DNA of 64,000 nt from an uncultured Aliivibrio sp. (lineage in GTDB: Bacteria > Pseudomonadota > Gammaproteobacteria > Enterobacterales > Vibrionaceae): contig NZ_CAMLHO010000004.1 in assembly GCF_946479765.1 (NCBI RefSeq), forward strand, positions 36,569 to 100,568. The letters are read 5' to 3'. The position numbers and the translations under genes are program-made. Below the pieces are notes generated by a model that was not told the origin of the DNA, made no database searches, and worked only from the letters and a program-made list of their open reading frames with translations. The first letter of the stretch is position 1. Each line of letters opens with the position of its first letter. Positions 40,264 through 50,600 of the stretch are shown in pieces.

Positions 40264-42936
40264 ATGACAAAGCTTACGGTAAAAGCACTTAGTGAAGACA
40301 TTGGAACTCCAGTTGACCGCTTACTTCAGCAATTTTCAGATGCTGGTATTAATAAAAAAGATGGCGATTCTGTTTCTGAAGGTGAAAAGCAATCATTGCT
40401 AATTCACTTAAAGAAAGAGCATGGTAGTGCTGATGAAAGTGCTTCACCAACCCGTCTTACTCTTCAACGCAAAACTCGTAGCACATTAAGTGTTGCGGGT
40501 ACTGGCGGCAAAAGTAAAGATGTGCAAGTAGAAGTGCGAAAAAAACGCACTTATGTAAAAGCGAGCACGCTTGAAGAAGAGAAAAAAACTGAGCAAATGA
40601 AAGTAGAGGCTGAAGACAAGGCCAAACGTGACGCAGAGGAAGCTGCTGTTCGCGAACTTGAACAAAAAGCTAAGCGTGAAGCGGAAGAAAAAGCTAAACG
40701 TGAAGCAGAAGCAGAAGTCAAAGTAAAGCGTGATGCAGAACAAGCAGCGAAACGTACTAAGACTGAAAAGGCTAAAAAAGAAATGACTACTAAAAATGAT
40801 CAAGCAAAAAAAGAAGCTGATGAACTAAAACTTCGTCAAGAACAAGAAGCAACTCGTAAAGCAGAAGCAGAAGCTGCAAAACTGGTTGAAGACGCTCGTA
40901 AACTGGCTGAAGAAAATGAAGGCCGTTGGAAAGAAGAAGAGCAGAAAAAATCAGCAGCTGAAAAAACTGCCGATTATCATGTAACAACATCTACTCACGC
41001 TCGTGAAGCGGAAGATGCAGCAGATCGTAAAGATGAGCAACAACCTCGTCGTCGTAAGAAAAAAGCAAAACCTGCTGACAACCGCGGTGGTCGTAACCAA
41101 CGTGGCGGCCGTAACAGCAAGTCTCTACTAAATAAGCCAACCTCTATGCAACATGGCTTTGATAAGTCAGCAACTGTTGCTAAGCAAGTTGTTGCGATTG
41201 GCGAAACAATTGTTGTTTCTGAACTGGCAAGCAAAATGTCAGTTAAAGCAACTGAAGTTATTAAAGTTATGATGAAGATGGGCGCTATGGCGACTATCAA
41301 CCAAGTTATTGACCAAGAAACAGCGGCATTAGTTGCTGAAGAAATGGGTCATAAAGTGGTTCTTCGTAAAGAAAATGAATTAGAAGAAGCGGTACTTTCT
41401 GATCGTGATAATAATGCTGCGGTTGAAGGCCGTGCACCTGTTGTTACTATCATGGGTCACGTTGACCACGGTAAAACTTCTACACTAGATTACATCCGTC
41501 GCGCACACGTTGCAGACGCGGAAGCTGGTGGTATTACACAACACATCGGTGCATACCACGTTGAAACTGACAACGGCATGATCACTTTCCTTGATACTCC
41601 TGGACACGCAGCGTTTACCGCTATGCGTGCTCGTGGTGCTCAAGCGACAGATATCGTTGTACTTGTTGTTGCAGCAGATGATGGTGTTATGCCACAAACA
41701 ATCGAAGCTATCCAACACGCAAAAGCGGCTGGTGTACCTCTAATTGTTGCGGTAAACAAAATTGATAAAGAAGGCTCTAACCCAGACAACGTTAAAAATG
41801 AGCTTGCTCAATACGACGTTATTCCTGAGGAGTGGGGCGGCGAGAACATCTTTGTACATATCTCTGCGAAGCAAGGTACTAACATCGATGGTCTTTTAGA
41901 ATCTATCCTTCTTCAATCTGAAGTGCTTGAATTAACAGCAGTTAAAGAAGGTATGGCATCAGGTGTTGTTATTGAATCTCGTCTTGATAAAGGACGAGGT
42001 CCAGTTGCGACTGTTCTTGTACAGTCAGGTACTCTAAACAAAGGCGACATCGTACTTTGTGGTCAAGAGTATGGACGTGTTCGTGCTATGCGCGATGAAA
42101 ACGGCAAAGACATTGAATCAGCAGGTCCATCTATTCCGGTAGAAATCCTTGGCCTTTCTGGTGTTCCAGCATCAGGTGATGAAGCAACAGTTGTTCGTGA
42201 CGAGCGTAAAGCACGTGAAGTTGCAAACTACCGTCAAGGTAAATTCCGTGATATTAAACTAGCACGTCAACAAAAATCGAAACTAGAAAACATGTTTGCA
42301 AACATGGAAGCTGGTGAAGTTGCTGAATGTAACGTGGTACTTAAAGCGGATGTTCAAGGTTCTGTTGAAGCGATTGCTGATTCACTATTGAAACTATCTA
42401 CTGATGAAGTGAAAGTTAATATCATTGGTTCTGGTGTTGGTGGTATTACTGAAACTGATGCATCACTTGCAGCGGCTTCTAATGCTATCCTTCTAGGCTT
42501 CAACGTACGTGCTGATACAAGTGCTCGCCGTATGATTGAAAATGAAAACTTAGATCTTCGTTACTACTCAATCATTTACCAATTGATTGACGAAGTTAAA
42601 CAAGCGATGGGCGGTATGCTTGCTCCTGAATTTAGACAAGAAATCATTGGTCTTGCTCAGGTACGTGAAGTATTTAAGTCACCTAAACTAGGTGCTGTTG
42701 CTGGCTGTATGGTTACTGAAGGTACTATTAAGCGCAACAACCCAATTCGTGTATTACGTGACAATATCGTAATTTACGAAGGTGAACTAGAATCACTACG
42801 TCGCTTTAAAGATGACATGCCAGAAGTTAAGAATGGCTACGAATGTGGTATCGGCGTTAAGAACTATAATGATGTTCGCGTTGGTGACCAAATCGAAGTA
42901 TTTGAAATTGTTGAAATTCAACGTACTCTTGATTAA
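40264..42936 (+). CDS. infB: Translation initiation factor IF-2
   Basis: GTPase that places fMet-tRNA on the 30S subunit. It has 890 residues, the same length as E. coli. An IF2N domain (1-50) leads into a long Lys/Glu/Ala-rich coiled linker (about 105-290), a second IF2N domain, the G domain with GHVDHGKT at 398-405 and NKID, then domains II-IV. The tRNA it recruits is encoded at the head of the same operon. Confidence 0.98.
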   Translation: MTKLTVKALSEDIGTPVDRLLQQFSDAGINKKDGDSVSEGEKQSLLIHLKKEHGSADESASPTRLTLQRKTRSTLSVAGTGGKSKDVQVEVRKKRTYVKASTLEEEKKTEQMKVEAEDKAKRDAEEAAVRELEQKAKREAEEKAKREAEAEVKVKRDAEQAAKRTKTEKAKKEMTTKNDQAKKEADELKLRQEQEATRKAEAEAAKLVEDARKLAEENEGRWKEEEQKKSAAEKTADYHVTTSTHAREAEDAADRKDEQQPRRRKKKAKPADNRGGRNQRGGRNSKSLLNKPTSMQHGFDKSATVAKQVVAIGETIVVSELASKMSVKATEVIKVMMKMGAMATINQVIDQETAALVAEEMGHKVVLRKENELEEAVLSDRDNNAAVEGRAPVVTIMGHVDHGKTSTLDYIRRAHVADAEAGGITQHIGAYHVETDNGMITFLDTPGHAAFTAMRARGAQATDIVVLVVAADDGVMPQTIEAIQHAKAAGVPLIVAVNKIDKEGSNPDNVKNELAQYDVIPEEWGGENIFVHISAKQGTNIDGLLESILLQSEVLELTAVKEGMASGVVIESRLDKGRGPVATVLVQSGTLNKGDIVLCGQEYGRVRAMRDENGKDIESAGPSIPVEILGLSGVPASGDEATVVRDERKAREVANYRQGKFRDIKLARQQKSKLENMFANMEAGEVAECNVVLKADVQGSVEAIADSLLKLSTDEVKVNIIGSGVGGITETDASLAAASNAILLGFNVRADTSARRMIENENLDLRYYSIIYQLIDEVKQAMGGMLAPEFRQEIIGLAQVREVFKSPKLGAVAGCMVTEGTIKRNNPIRVLRDNIVIYEGELESLRRFKDDMPEVKNGYECGIGVKNYNDVRVGDQIEVFEIVEIQRTLD

Positions 42937-42997
42937 TTGACTATAATTACGCCTATTATTCAATAAAGTAATAGGGTAATCGGTTGTTAAATACACC

Positions 42998-43028
42998 ATG
43001 GGGGGCTGGTTATTACCACGCCCCCCAT
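42998..43028 (+). other. Very stable intercistronic hairpin between infB and rbfA
   Basis: Nine-base perfect arms ATGGGGGGC and GCCCCCCAT enclose a further TGG/CCA pair. It is followed by CTTTCT, not a full T-run. It lies 20 bp before the rbfA start. It may act as an RNA-processing or stability barrier, or a partial terminator, inside the operon. Confidence 0.75.
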
Positions 43029-43048
43029 CTTTCTAAGTGAGAAATGAT

Positions 43049-43456
43049 ATGTCAAAAGAATTTAGCCGCGCACAACGTGTGTCGCAACAACTACAAAAAG
43101 AATTAGCGGTAATCCTACAACGTGAAGTTCGTGATTCACGTATTGGTATGGTTACTATTTCAGATGTTGAAGTATCGCGTGACCTTGCCTACGCAAAGGT
43201 TTTCGTTACTTTCTTCTGTATTGGTGAGCAAACGCCTGAAACATGTCTAGCGGCATTGAAAGAACATGAAGTTCCTGTTCGTATGCTTCTTGGTAAGCGT
43301 ATCCGTCACCGTTTGACTCCAGAAGTACGTTTTACTTACGACAACACATTAGTTGAAGGTATGCGTATGTCTAACTTAGTGTCTGACGTTGTAAACACAG
43401 ATAAGCGTAAAATGGCAGAATCAGGCCGTACTGAATCTGACGAAGGGGAAGAGTAA
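43049..43456 (+). CDS. rbfA: 30S ribosome-binding factor RbfA
   Basis: Cold-shock factor for late 30S maturation. It has 135 residues and a KH-type fold with [18 protein letters not shown] and the [12 protein letters not shown] motif. The ATG at 43049 gives [11 protein letters not shown]; a GTG at 43037 is less likely. The stop overlaps the truB ATG by one base. Confidence 0.96.
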   Translation: MSKEFSRAQRVSQQLQKELAVILQREVRDSRIGMVTISDVEVSRDLAYAKVFVTFFCIGEQTPETCLAALKEHEVPVRMLLGKRIRHRLTPEVRFTYDNTLVEGMRMSNLVSDVVNTDKRKMAESGRTESDEGEE

Positions 43457-44412
43457 TGGCTCGTCGTCGTAAGGGTCGTCCTATTGATGGTGTTATCTTA
43501 ATTGATAAACCGGCTGGAATTACGTCGAACGATACATTGCAAAAAGTAAAACGCATCTACTTTGCAGAGAAAGCTGGCCATACTGGTGCACTTGACCCTC
43601 TTGCTACAGGTATGTTGCCTCTTTGTTTTGGTGAAGCGACGAAGTTTTCTCAGTTCTTATTAGACTCTGATAAACGCTATCGTGTAGTTGCGAAACTTGG
43701 TGAACGTACTAACACGTCAGATTCTGATGGTGAAGTAGTTCAAACTCGCGAAGTAAAGGTTGACCGTGGTCAGCTTGAGCGTTGTATTGCTAAATTTCGT
43801 GGCACAACAGATCAAATTCCATCAATGTTTTCTGCGTTAAAGCATGAAGGTCGCCCTTTGTATGAATACGCACGTGAAGGCATTGAAGTTCCACGTAAGT
43901 CTCGTAAAATCACGGTTTATTCAATTGAATTAATTCGTTTTGAAGGCCACGAAGTCGAGATGGAAGTACATTGCTCTAAAGGTACTTACATTCGTACTAT
44001 TACGGATGATCTTGGCGAGATGCTGGGCTGTGGCGCTCACGTAACGTACTTACGTCGTACTGGAGTATCAAATTACCCATATGAAAATATGGTGACGATT
44101 GAACACCTTGAAGCTCTGCTAGAAAAAGCGCATCGTGAAGAGATAGCTCCTCGTGAGTTACTTGACCCACTATTGATGCCGATGGATTCAGCAGTACAAG
44201 ATTTGCCTGAAGTTAATATGATCACCGAATTAGCCGATCATGTTTTACATGGTCAGCCTGTTCAAGTATTTGGTGCGCCACAAGAAGGCATTGTACGAAT
44301 GACTTCTGGTGAAGAGCGTTTATTTATTGGTATTGGACATATTGATGATGACGGTCGTGTTGCACCAAAGCGTTTAGTTGTTTTTCGAGATGAAGTCGAA
44401 GAAGATAAATAA
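43456..44412 (+). CDS. truB: tRNA pseudouridine(55) synthase TruB
   Basis: Makes pseudouridine 55 in tRNA T-loops. It has 318 residues, catalytic Asp47 in [12 protein letters not shown], and a C-terminal PUA-like domain. Overlaps rbfA by one base, implying coupling. Confidence 0.97.
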   Translation: MARRRKGRPIDGVILIDKPAGITSNDTLQKVKRIYFAEKAGHTGALDPLATGMLPLCFGEATKFSQFLLDSDKRYRVVAKLGERTNTSDSDGEVVQTREVKVDRGQLERCIAKFRGTTDQIPSMFSALKHEGRPLYEYAREGIEVPRKSRKITVYSIELIRFEGHEVEMEVHCSKGTYIRTITDDLGEMLGCGAHVTYLRRTGVSNYPYENMVTIEHLEALLEKAHREEIAPRELLDPLLMPMDSAVQDLPEVNMITELADHVLHGQPVQVFGAPQEGIVRMTSGEERLFIGIGHIDDDGRVAPKRLVVFRDEVEEDK

Positions 44413-44438
44413 ACACGTTGAAGTGATCTGATTGAGAA

Positions 44439-44471
44439 AGAGTAAAGCCTTGCGGTTTTGCTCTTTTTTTT
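44439..44471 (+). terminator. Terminator after truB
   Basis: An extended stem (AGAG...CTCT with AAA/TTT and CC/GG) is followed by at least nine Ts. It separates truB from the rpsO promoter. Confidence 0.85.
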
Positions 44472-44472
44472 A

Positions 44473-44500
44473 TTGCTTTATTATTGTACATCCGTATAAT
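44473..44500 (+). promoter_or_regulatory. rpsO promoter
   Basis: TTGCTT (44473-44478), 16-bp spacer, TATAAT (44495-44500), about 70 bp before rpsO. Confidence 0.6.
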
Positions 44501-44573
44501 TCGCCATTCGCGTAGTGGCTGAATCAGAGATTGGCTGCTGCAAATATTAAACACTCTTACTCAGGAGAGATTT

Positions 44574-44843
44574 ATGTCTCTGAATGCAGAAACTAAAGCA
44601 GCAATCGTTGCAGAATACGCACAATGTGAAAACGATACAGGTTCACCAGAAGTACAAGTAGCATTACTTACTGCTTCTATTAACCACCTTCAAGGTCACT
44701 TTGCTAATCACAAGCACGATCACCACAGCCGTCGTGGTCTATTACGTATGGTTTCTAGCCGTCGTAAGCTTCTTGATTACCTTAAAGGTAAAAACAGTAT
44801 TCGTTACCAAGATCTAATCAAACGTTTAGGCCTACGTCGCTAA
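44574..44843 (+). CDS. rpsO: 30S ribosomal protein S15
   Basis: Primary 16S rRNA-binding protein, 89 residues, with the S15 core [22 protein letters not shown] in its centre (partly quoted: [10 protein letters not shown]). E. coli S15 represses its own translation through a leader pseudoknot; the leader here is about 65 nt but I did not resolve a pseudoknot. Strong AGGAGAG ribosome site. Confidence 0.98.
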   Translation: MSLNAETKAAIVAEYAQCENDTGSPEVQVALLTASINHLQGHFANHKHDHHSRRGLLRMVSSRRKLLDYLKGKNSIRYQDLIKRLGLRR

Positions 44844-44871
44844 TTTGCGATGTCTGTAAAGACAGTTTGAC

Positions 44872-44900
44872 AAAAAGGAGCGTTTATCGCTCCTTTTTTT
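44872..44900 (+). terminator. Terminator between rpsO and pnp
   Basis: Perfect 11-bp arms (AAAAAGGAGCG and CGCTCCTTTTT) with a 5-nt loop. Partial read-through is typical of rpsO-pnp. Confidence 0.93.
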
Positions 44901-45041
44901 GTGCCTGCAATTCCTCTTTTTCATTTCTGAACCTCGCATATTGCCCTGATTGGGGTATACTATAGCGGTTAAAATCGCAGTGTGCGTGCTTAACGCTATA
45001 ATTTCATTCAGCTATTACAGTCACCGAAGTCGGCCACTAGG

Positions 45042-45092
45042 TCGCGACTATTACAAGTTATCTTCAACTAAGTAAATTTGTACTAGTCGCGA
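45042..45092 (+). promoter_or_regulatory. pnp leader long stem-loop (probable RNase III site)
   Basis: Eighteen-base arms (45042-45059 and 45075-45092) pair with a single mismatch and one wobble, around a 15-nt loop. In E. coli a comparable leader duplex is cut by RNase III and allows PNPase to repress its own mRNA. The position, 80 bp before pnp, matches that role. Confidence 0.75.
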
Positions 45093-45173
45093 TTGGTAAT
45101 AGATTGAATTATCACTTAATTTTTCTTAATGTCAGTCAGAAACCCCCTGATAATTAAGAATGAAGGAAAACAA

Positions 45174-47303
45174 ATGTTCGAGAAACCAGTCGTAAAATCA
45201 TTCCAGTACGGTAACCATACCGTAACTCTAGAGACGGGCGTAATGGCACGTCAAGCAACTGCTGCTGTAATGGCAAGCATGGACGATACATCAGTATTCG
45301 TTTCTGTTGTTGCTAAGAAAGAAGCAGTAGCGGGTCAAGATTTCTTCCCTCTAACAGTGAACTACCAAGAGCGTACATATGCTGCTGGTAAAATCCCTGG
45401 TGGCTTCTTTAAGCGTGAAGGTCGTCCTTCTGAAGGCGAAACACTAACGGCTCGTCTAATAGACCGTCCAATTCGTCCACTTTTCCCAAGTGCGTTTAAA
45501 AACGAAGTTCAAATTATCGCAACGGTTGTTTCTATCAACCCAGACGTAAACCCAGACATGATCACTATGATCGCAACGTCTGCTGCGCTTTCTATCGCTG
45601 GTGTTCCATTTAATGGTCCTATCGGTGCTGCACGTGTTGGTCATATCAACGGTGAGCTTGTTCTTAACCCATCAAACACTGAGCTTGCAAACTCTAAACT
45701 AGACCTAGTAGTGTCTGGTACAGAAGCTGCGGTACTAATGGTTGAATCTGAAGCAGATAACCTATCTGAAGAAGAAATGCTTTCTGCTGTTGTATTTGGT
45801 CATGACCAACAACAAGTAGTAATCAAAGCAATCAACGAATTTGCTGCTGAAGTTGCAACTCCGTCTTGGAACTGGGAAGCACCTGTAGTAAATGCAGAGC
45901 TTAAAGCACAAGTTGCTGAACTTGCAGAAACTCGTCTTTCTGAAGCGTACCAAATCACTGAGAAAATGGCACGTTACGAGCAAGTTGGCGCAATCAAAAC
46001 TGAAACAGTGGCAGCACTTCTAGCTCAAAATGAAGAACTAGATGAACGCGAAATCCGTGGCATGCTTGGTTCTCTAGAGAAAAACGTAGTACGTAGCCGT
46101 ATCATTGCTGGTCACCCACGTATCGATGGCCGTGAAAAAGACATGGTTCGTGCGCTAGACGTACGTACTGGTGTACTTCCTCGTACACACGGTTCAGCTC
46201 TATTCACTCGTGGTGAAACTCAAGCGCTTGTTACTGCAACTCTTGGTACACAACGTGACGCTCAAATCATCGACAGCCTAATGGGTGAGAAGAAAGATCA
46301 CTTCCTTCTACACTACAACTTCCCTCCATACTGTGTAGGTGAAACTGGCTTTGTTGGTTCTCCTAAGCGTCGTGAAATCGGTCACGGTAAACTAGCTAAA
46401 CGCGGTATCGCAGCAGTTATGCCTTCTGTTGAAGAATTTCCATACACAGTACGTGTAGTATCGGAAATCACTGAATCTAATGGTTCATCTTCAATGGCTT
46501 CTGTATGTGGTACATCTCTAGCTCTTATGGATGCTGGTGTTCCAATTAAAGCGTCTGTTGCTGGCATCGCAATGGGTCTTGTTAAAGAAGGCGATGATTT
46601 CGTTGTTCTTTCTGACATCCTTGGCGACGAAGATCACCTAGGCGACATGGACTTTAAAGTAGCGGGTACTAATGAAGGTATCACTGCACTTCAAATGGAC
46701 ATCAAAATTGAAGGTATCACTAAAGAGATCATGCAGATCGCTCTAAACCAAGCACAAGGTGCGCGTAAGCACATCCTAACTGTTATGGATAAAGCAATCT
46801 CTGGCGCTCGTGAAGATATCTCACAATACGCTCCACGTATCCACACAATGAAAATCAGCTCTGATAAGATCAAAGATGTTATCGGTAAAGGCGGTGCGGT
46901 TATCCGTGCTCTTTGTGAAGAAACTGGTACAACGATTGAAATCGAAGACGACGGCACAATCAAAATCGCTGCGACTGAAGGTGCTGCTGCTAAAGAAGCT
47001 ATCCGTCGTATCGAAGAAATTACTGCTGAAGTTGAAGTGGGTAAAATCTACCCAGGTAAAGTTATGCGTATCGTTGATTTCGGTGCATTCGTAACGGTTC
47101 TTGGTCCTAAAGAAGGTCTAGTACATATTTCTCAAATCGCTGAAGAGCGTATTGAGAAAGTAGCTGACTACCTACAAGTTGGTCAAGAAGTTCAAACTAA
47201 AGTACTAGAAATAGACCGTCAAGGTCGTATCCGTCTAAGTATCAAAGAAGCAACTGCTGAGTTAAACCCAGCAGCAGCGACTGAAGTAAAAGACGCAGAA
47301 TAA
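45174..47303 (+). CDS. pnp: Polyribonucleotide nucleotidyltransferase PNPase
   Basis: Phosphorolytic 3'-5' exoribonuclease of the degradosome. It has 709 residues, two RNase PH-like domains, an all-alpha linker, a KH domain (IGKGGAVIR near 561) and an S1 domain (about 620-690). The ATG at 45174 follows GAAGGA; the frame extends upstream to 45129 without a ribosome site. Confidence 0.97.
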   Translation: MFEKPVVKSFQYGNHTVTLETGVMARQATAAVMASMDDTSVFVSVVAKKEAVAGQDFFPLTVNYQERTYAAGKIPGGFFKREGRPSEGETLTARLIDRPIRPLFPSAFKNEVQIIATVVSINPDVNPDMITMIATSAALSIAGVPFNGPIGAARVGHINGELVLNPSNTELANSKLDLVVSGTEAAVLMVESEADNLSEEEMLSAVVFGHDQQQVVIKAINEFAAEVATPSWNWEAPVVNAELKAQVAELAETRLSEAYQITEKMARYEQVGAIKTETVAALLAQNEELDEREIRGMLGSLEKNVVRSRIIAGHPRIDGREKDMVRALDVRTGVLPRTHGSALFTRGETQALVTATLGTQRDAQIIDSLMGEKKDHFLLHYNFPPYCVGETGFVGSPKRREIGHGKLAKRGIAAVMPSVEEFPYTVRVVSEITESNGSSSMASVCGTSLALMDAGVPIKASVAGIAMGLVKEGDDFVVLSDILGDEDHLGDMDFKVAGTNEGITALQMDIKIEGITKEIMQIALNQAQGARKHILTVMDKAISGAREDISQYAPRIHTMKISSDKIKDVIGKGGAVIRALCEETGTTIEIEDDGTIKIAATEGAAAKEAIRRIEEITAEVEVGKIYPGKVMRIVDFGAFVTVLGPKEGLVHISQIAEERIEKVADYLQVGQEVQTKVLEIDRQGRIRLSIKEATAELNPAAATEVKDAE

Positions 47304-47341
47304 TCTGATTGATTACAGTCTTTTGATTTAAAGCATGTTAT

Positions 47342-47370
47342 AAAGGGAGCAGAAATGCTCCCTTTTCTTT
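47342..47370 (+). terminator. Terminator of pnp
   Basis: AAAGGGAGCA, GAAA loop, TGCTCCCTTT followed by a T-rich tract. Lies before nlpI. Confidence 0.88.
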
Positions 47371-47424
47371 TGGTATGAGAAAGCTCTTACTGAAAGATTT
47401 AGGTTTATTATTAGGAGAGAAAGA

Positions 47425-48399
47425 GTGAATTGGATTCGAGTTGCGGTAGTAGGCGCAGTCATGGCCCTATCAGGCTGTGCATCAACAAATAACACGTCAG
47501 GGTGGAGTTACCCTCCAATGGCAGTGCCTTTACAAGCAAGTATTCAACAAGAGATACAGCTATCTCGTTTGGATCAATTATTACTGCGTCCTAATATTGA
47601 TGATATGACTCGTGCGAAAATGTTTTATGAGCGTGGGTTAATTAATGACAGCTTGGGATTACGTGATTTAGCGCGTGTTGATTTCACTCAATCCTTAAAC
47701 TTGAAGCCAGATCAAAGTGATGTATTTAACATATTAGGTGTTTATTACACACAAAATACCGATTTTGACGGAGCCTATGAAGCGTTAGATTCTGCATTAG
47801 AGTTAGACTCGAATAATCAATTTGCAGAACGAAATTTAGCGATAGCCCTTTATTATGGTGAGCGCTACGATCAAGCGTATGAAATTGCAAAAAAACATTA
47901 CAACGATGCGCCGACAGATCCGTATCGTGCAATTTGGCTATATTGGATAGGTCTTGAGATTGATTCAGTTAAGGCGACAGAAGAATTCAAAGTTCAATAT
48001 CAGCAACGTGTAGATGATGATTTTGGTTGGGAGCTTGCAGGTGTTATCTTAAAAGAAACCACAGAAGACGAATTTTTTAAAAAGATATTAATTACGACAC
48101 GTAATAATGTCGTGTTAGCGGAAAAACTAACGGAAGGTTATTTTTACTTAGCGAAAAGTTATCAGAATGACGGTGATTACCCAAATGCTATAGCTTTATA
48201 CAAATTAGCGATGGCTGGTAACGTGTATGAGTTTGTTGAGCATCGTTATTCGTTCGTCGAGCTTGGTAAGATCTTCCGATCACTGCGTGAGTTACAAGAG
48301 CAGAAGATAAAAGAGCAACAAGCACTAGAAGCGAAAAAAACACCAGTATCTGAAAGTACTGAAAAAGAAGCGTTAAAAGAAGAAGCTCTAGCTGAATAA
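47425..48399 (+). CDS. nlpI: Lipoprotein NlpI (TPR)
   Basis: Outer-membrane lipoprotein adaptor for peptidoglycan hydrolases and the protease Prc. A signal with lipobox LSGC (Cys18) is followed by TPR repeats (about 60-170) and a C-terminal helical part. It has 324 residues, about 30 longer than E. coli NlpI, the excess being an acidic tail of Lys/Glu/Ala. GTG start with AGGAGAG. pnp-nlpI order conserved. Confidence 0.94.
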   Translation: MNWIRVAVVGAVMALSGCASTNNTSGWSYPPMAVPLQASIQQEIQLSRLDQLLLRPNIDDMTRAKMFYERGLINDSLGLRDLARVDFTQSLNLKPDQSDVFNILGVYYTQNTDFDGAYEALDSALELDSNNQFAERNLAIALYYGERYDQAYEIAKKHYNDAPTDPYRAIWLYWIGLEIDSVKATEEFKVQYQQRVDDDFGWELAGVILKETTEDEFFKKILITTRNNVVLAEKLTEGYFYLAKSYQNDGDYPNAIALYKLAMAGNVYEFVEHRYSFVELGKIFRSLRELQEQKIKEQQALEAKKTPVSESTEKEALKEEALAE

Positions 48400-48420
48400 G
48401 GTTATTTTTATCCGCATACG

Positions 48421-48457
48421 AAAAAGCCCTGACCTAAAGATAAGTAAGGGCTTTTTT
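48421..48457 (+). terminator. Terminator of nlpI
   Basis: AAAAAGCCCT and AGGGCTTTTTT arms around a 16-nt loop, able to act for nlpI and possibly for ubiV from the other side. Confidence 0.85.
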
Positions 48458-48492
48458 CTATTTATTAAACGGAATAATTACCATACTAATAA

Positions 48493-49371
48493 TTAGATGT
48501 GTACATCGAGTCCTGCAATATTATGCCAATAGCCATTGCATTGACGTGCATCTTTTAATGAAAACTTTTCAATACCGACTTCATTGGCTTTAAATTTAGA
48601 AACCTCACTAAAAGTTTCAACACTTAATGGACTTAAGCGAACCACATCAACTAAGTCATTCATACTTGATAAATCATTGATTAAATTATAGCAATAGCCT
48701 GATTGAGTTTGAATGCCGTTTAAGGTGAAGACTTCTTGTCCTTCTTGGCTGTTTACTGTAATACCATTTGGGTATTTGATACAGCAAGTCTCACATTCAT
48801 CTTTTGCTTTGTTTTCAGCTCTTGCAGTAAAACATCGAGCTGAATAAGCGAGTGGCAAGTAACCATAACTGAAGACTTCAGTTTCAAATTTCCCTCTAAT
48901 GCCTAAATCATCACATTGAATTAACACATTTTGTAGCCATTCACGTGACAACTCAACAGGCATGCACCAACGAGTCATGCCCTGCTTTAAAAATAAATTT
49001 AGCGTTTGGGCGTTGTAGCAGTTAACTGCTGGGCCAACCACAAAAGGAACTTTGCTTTCTGAAGCCAATTGAATCGCTGATACGTCATTAGCTTCAATAA
49101 TGAAGTCACCGTTATCAATGTATTTTTTCATCGCATTGACTTCGCTAGGGGCCTCTAACAACGCCATCGTCGATAATACAACTTGCTTACCGGAGTTAGA
49201 CAGTTCTTTAGCTATCTCAAACCAATCTTTTGCTTTCATTTCTCGGCGTTTTGAACAAACACTCTCACCCAAATAAATGATGTCAGCTTCACTGTTTGTC
49301 GCTTTTTGATAAAACGATTCGATATTTTCTTTAGACCAAAAGTATAACAGTGGACCCAATGCGTATTTCAT
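48493..49371 (-). CDS. ubiV: O2-independent ubiquinone hydroxylation protein UbiV
   Basis: U32 peptidase-like iron-sulfur protein. Together with UbiU it hydroxylates ubiquinone precursors without oxygen, using prephenate as donor. It has 292 residues. The [4Fe-4S] ligands are recognisable as Cys39, Cys180, Cys193 and Cys197, the same numbers as in E. coli; an extra Cys196 is present. It lies 9 bp downstream of ubiU in one operon. Confidence 0.96.
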   Translation of the reverse strand: MKYALGPLLYFWSKENIESFYQKATNSEADIIYLGESVCSKRREMKAKDWFEIAKELSNSGKQVVLSTMALLEAPSEVNAMKKYIDNGDFIIEANDVSAIQLASESKVPFVVGPAVNCYNAQTLNLFLKQGMTRWCMPVELSREWLQNVLIQCDDLGIRGKFETEVFSYGYLPLAYSARCFTARAENKAKDECETCCIKYPNGITVNSQEGQEVFTLNGIQTQSGYCYNLINDLSSMNDLVDVVRLSPLSVETFSEVSKFKANEVGIEKFSLKDARQCNGYWHNIAGLDVHI

Positions 49372-49380
49372 GATGTTCTC

Positions 49381-50382
49381 CTACTGCCATTTCTTATGAT
49401 AAGCACCAAGGGTGGTTTGAGTCCCCTCAGATACGTTTGCTAATGTTGCATCCCATTTTGGTTCAACAGAGTAACTGTCAGGATTTGCTTTATAGCGATC
49501 AATCGCTGCACGCCAAGTACGAGTCACTTGCTCTACATAAGCAGGACTACGTTGGCGGCCTTCTATTTTAACCGAGGCCACATTAGCAGCAAACAACTCA
49601 GGAACAAGAGACAGAGTATTTAAACTGGTCGGCTCTTCTAATGCATGGAATATCTTCCCTTCTACATCGAAGCGTCCTTTACAGAGTGTAGGGTAGCCTG
49701 CGTTCTCGCCTTCACCATAGCGATCAATCAAAATATTATTGAGTCGAGATTCAAGACCATTTTCTGTTTCTTGCCAACGAACGTATTTTGCTGGAGAGCA
49801 AGCACCGACGGTATTTGGTGACTCACCCGTCATATAAGACGATAAGTAACAGCGACCTTCTGACATGATGCATAAGCTACCAAACGCAAATACTTCTAAA
49901 TCTACATCAGAAGTTAGATTACGTGATAACTGTTTTACTTGGTGAATTGATAATACACGAGGTAATACAACTCGCTTAATATTGAAGTTTTTCTTATAAA
50001 AATCAATTGCCGCTACGTTGGTTGCAGACGCTTGAACTGATAAATGAAGCTCCAAGTCGGGATAAGTATTTGCTGCATATTCTAATACACCAATATCTGA
50101 AATGATTAATGCATCGATTCCCATGGCTGCGGCATTATCAACAGCTTTAGTCCAACGGTTAAAACCATCAGGATGAGCAAAGGTGTTTAATGCAACATGA
50201 ATATGCTTATTGTTGTCATGAACATATTGCACAGCCTTCTCAAGTTTTTTACCTGTGAAGTTTAAGCCTGCAAAATGGCGAGCATTCGTATCGTCTTTAA
50301 AACCGATATAAACGGCATCGGCACCGCAATCAATCGCGGTTTTTAGAGCAGGTAAATTACCGGCTGGGCAGAGGAGTTCCAT
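49381..50382 (-). CDS. ubiU: O2-independent ubiquinone hydroxylation protein UbiU
   Basis: U32 family partner of UbiV, 333 residues. The cluster ligands Cys171, Cys178, Cys195 and Cys234 keep exactly the spacing of E. coli UbiU (169, 176, 193, 232). Opens with MELLCPAGNLPALKTAIDCG, typical of U32 proteins. Upstream operon gene for ubiV. Confidence 0.96.
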   Translation of the reverse strand: MELLCPAGNLPALKTAIDCGADAVYIGFKDDTNARHFAGLNFTGKKLEKAVQYVHDNNKHIHVALNTFAHPDGFNRWTKAVDNAAAMGIDALIISDIGVLEYAANTYPDLELHLSVQASATNVAAIDFYKKNFNIKRVVLPRVLSIHQVKQLSRNLTSDVDLEVFAFGSLCIMSEGRCYLSSYMTGESPNTVGACSPAKYVRWQETENGLESRLNNILIDRYGEGENAGYPTLCKGRFDVEGKIFHALEEPTSLNTLSLVPELFAANVASVKIEGRQRSPAYVEQVTRTWRAAIDRYKANPDSYSVEPKWDATLANVSEGTQTTLGAYHKKWQ

Positions 50383-50504
50383 AAGAATACCTAGTTACAA
50401 AAAATCTGATGGTCTATGATAATGATAAGATAATTTTGAAACTTGATTTAAGGCAGGTTTTTGGTTGTTTTGTTTTCTAAATGAAGACTTGAGTTAGAAT
50501 TATA

Positions 50505-50596
50505 AAAAATAGATGTTTTAGAGGTTTATTCATGCTTAAGAGACTGTAATACCTAGAAAGTGGTGTATGTATTCTAGGTATTAAGTTCTTTTTTTC
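50505..50596 (+). ncRNA. Possible small RNA between ubiU and the GGDEF-EAL gene
   Basis: Perfect 12-base arms (50547-50558 and 50572-50583) with a 13-nt loop are followed by an eight-T tract (50589-50595 region) on the + strand. Both flanking genes are on the minus strand, so no annotated gene needs this terminator. A possible promoter (TTTTCT, 16 bp, TAGAAT near 50475-50500) lies upstream. A transcript of about 90 nt is inferred. Confidence 0.35.
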
Positions 50597-50600
50597 TTGG

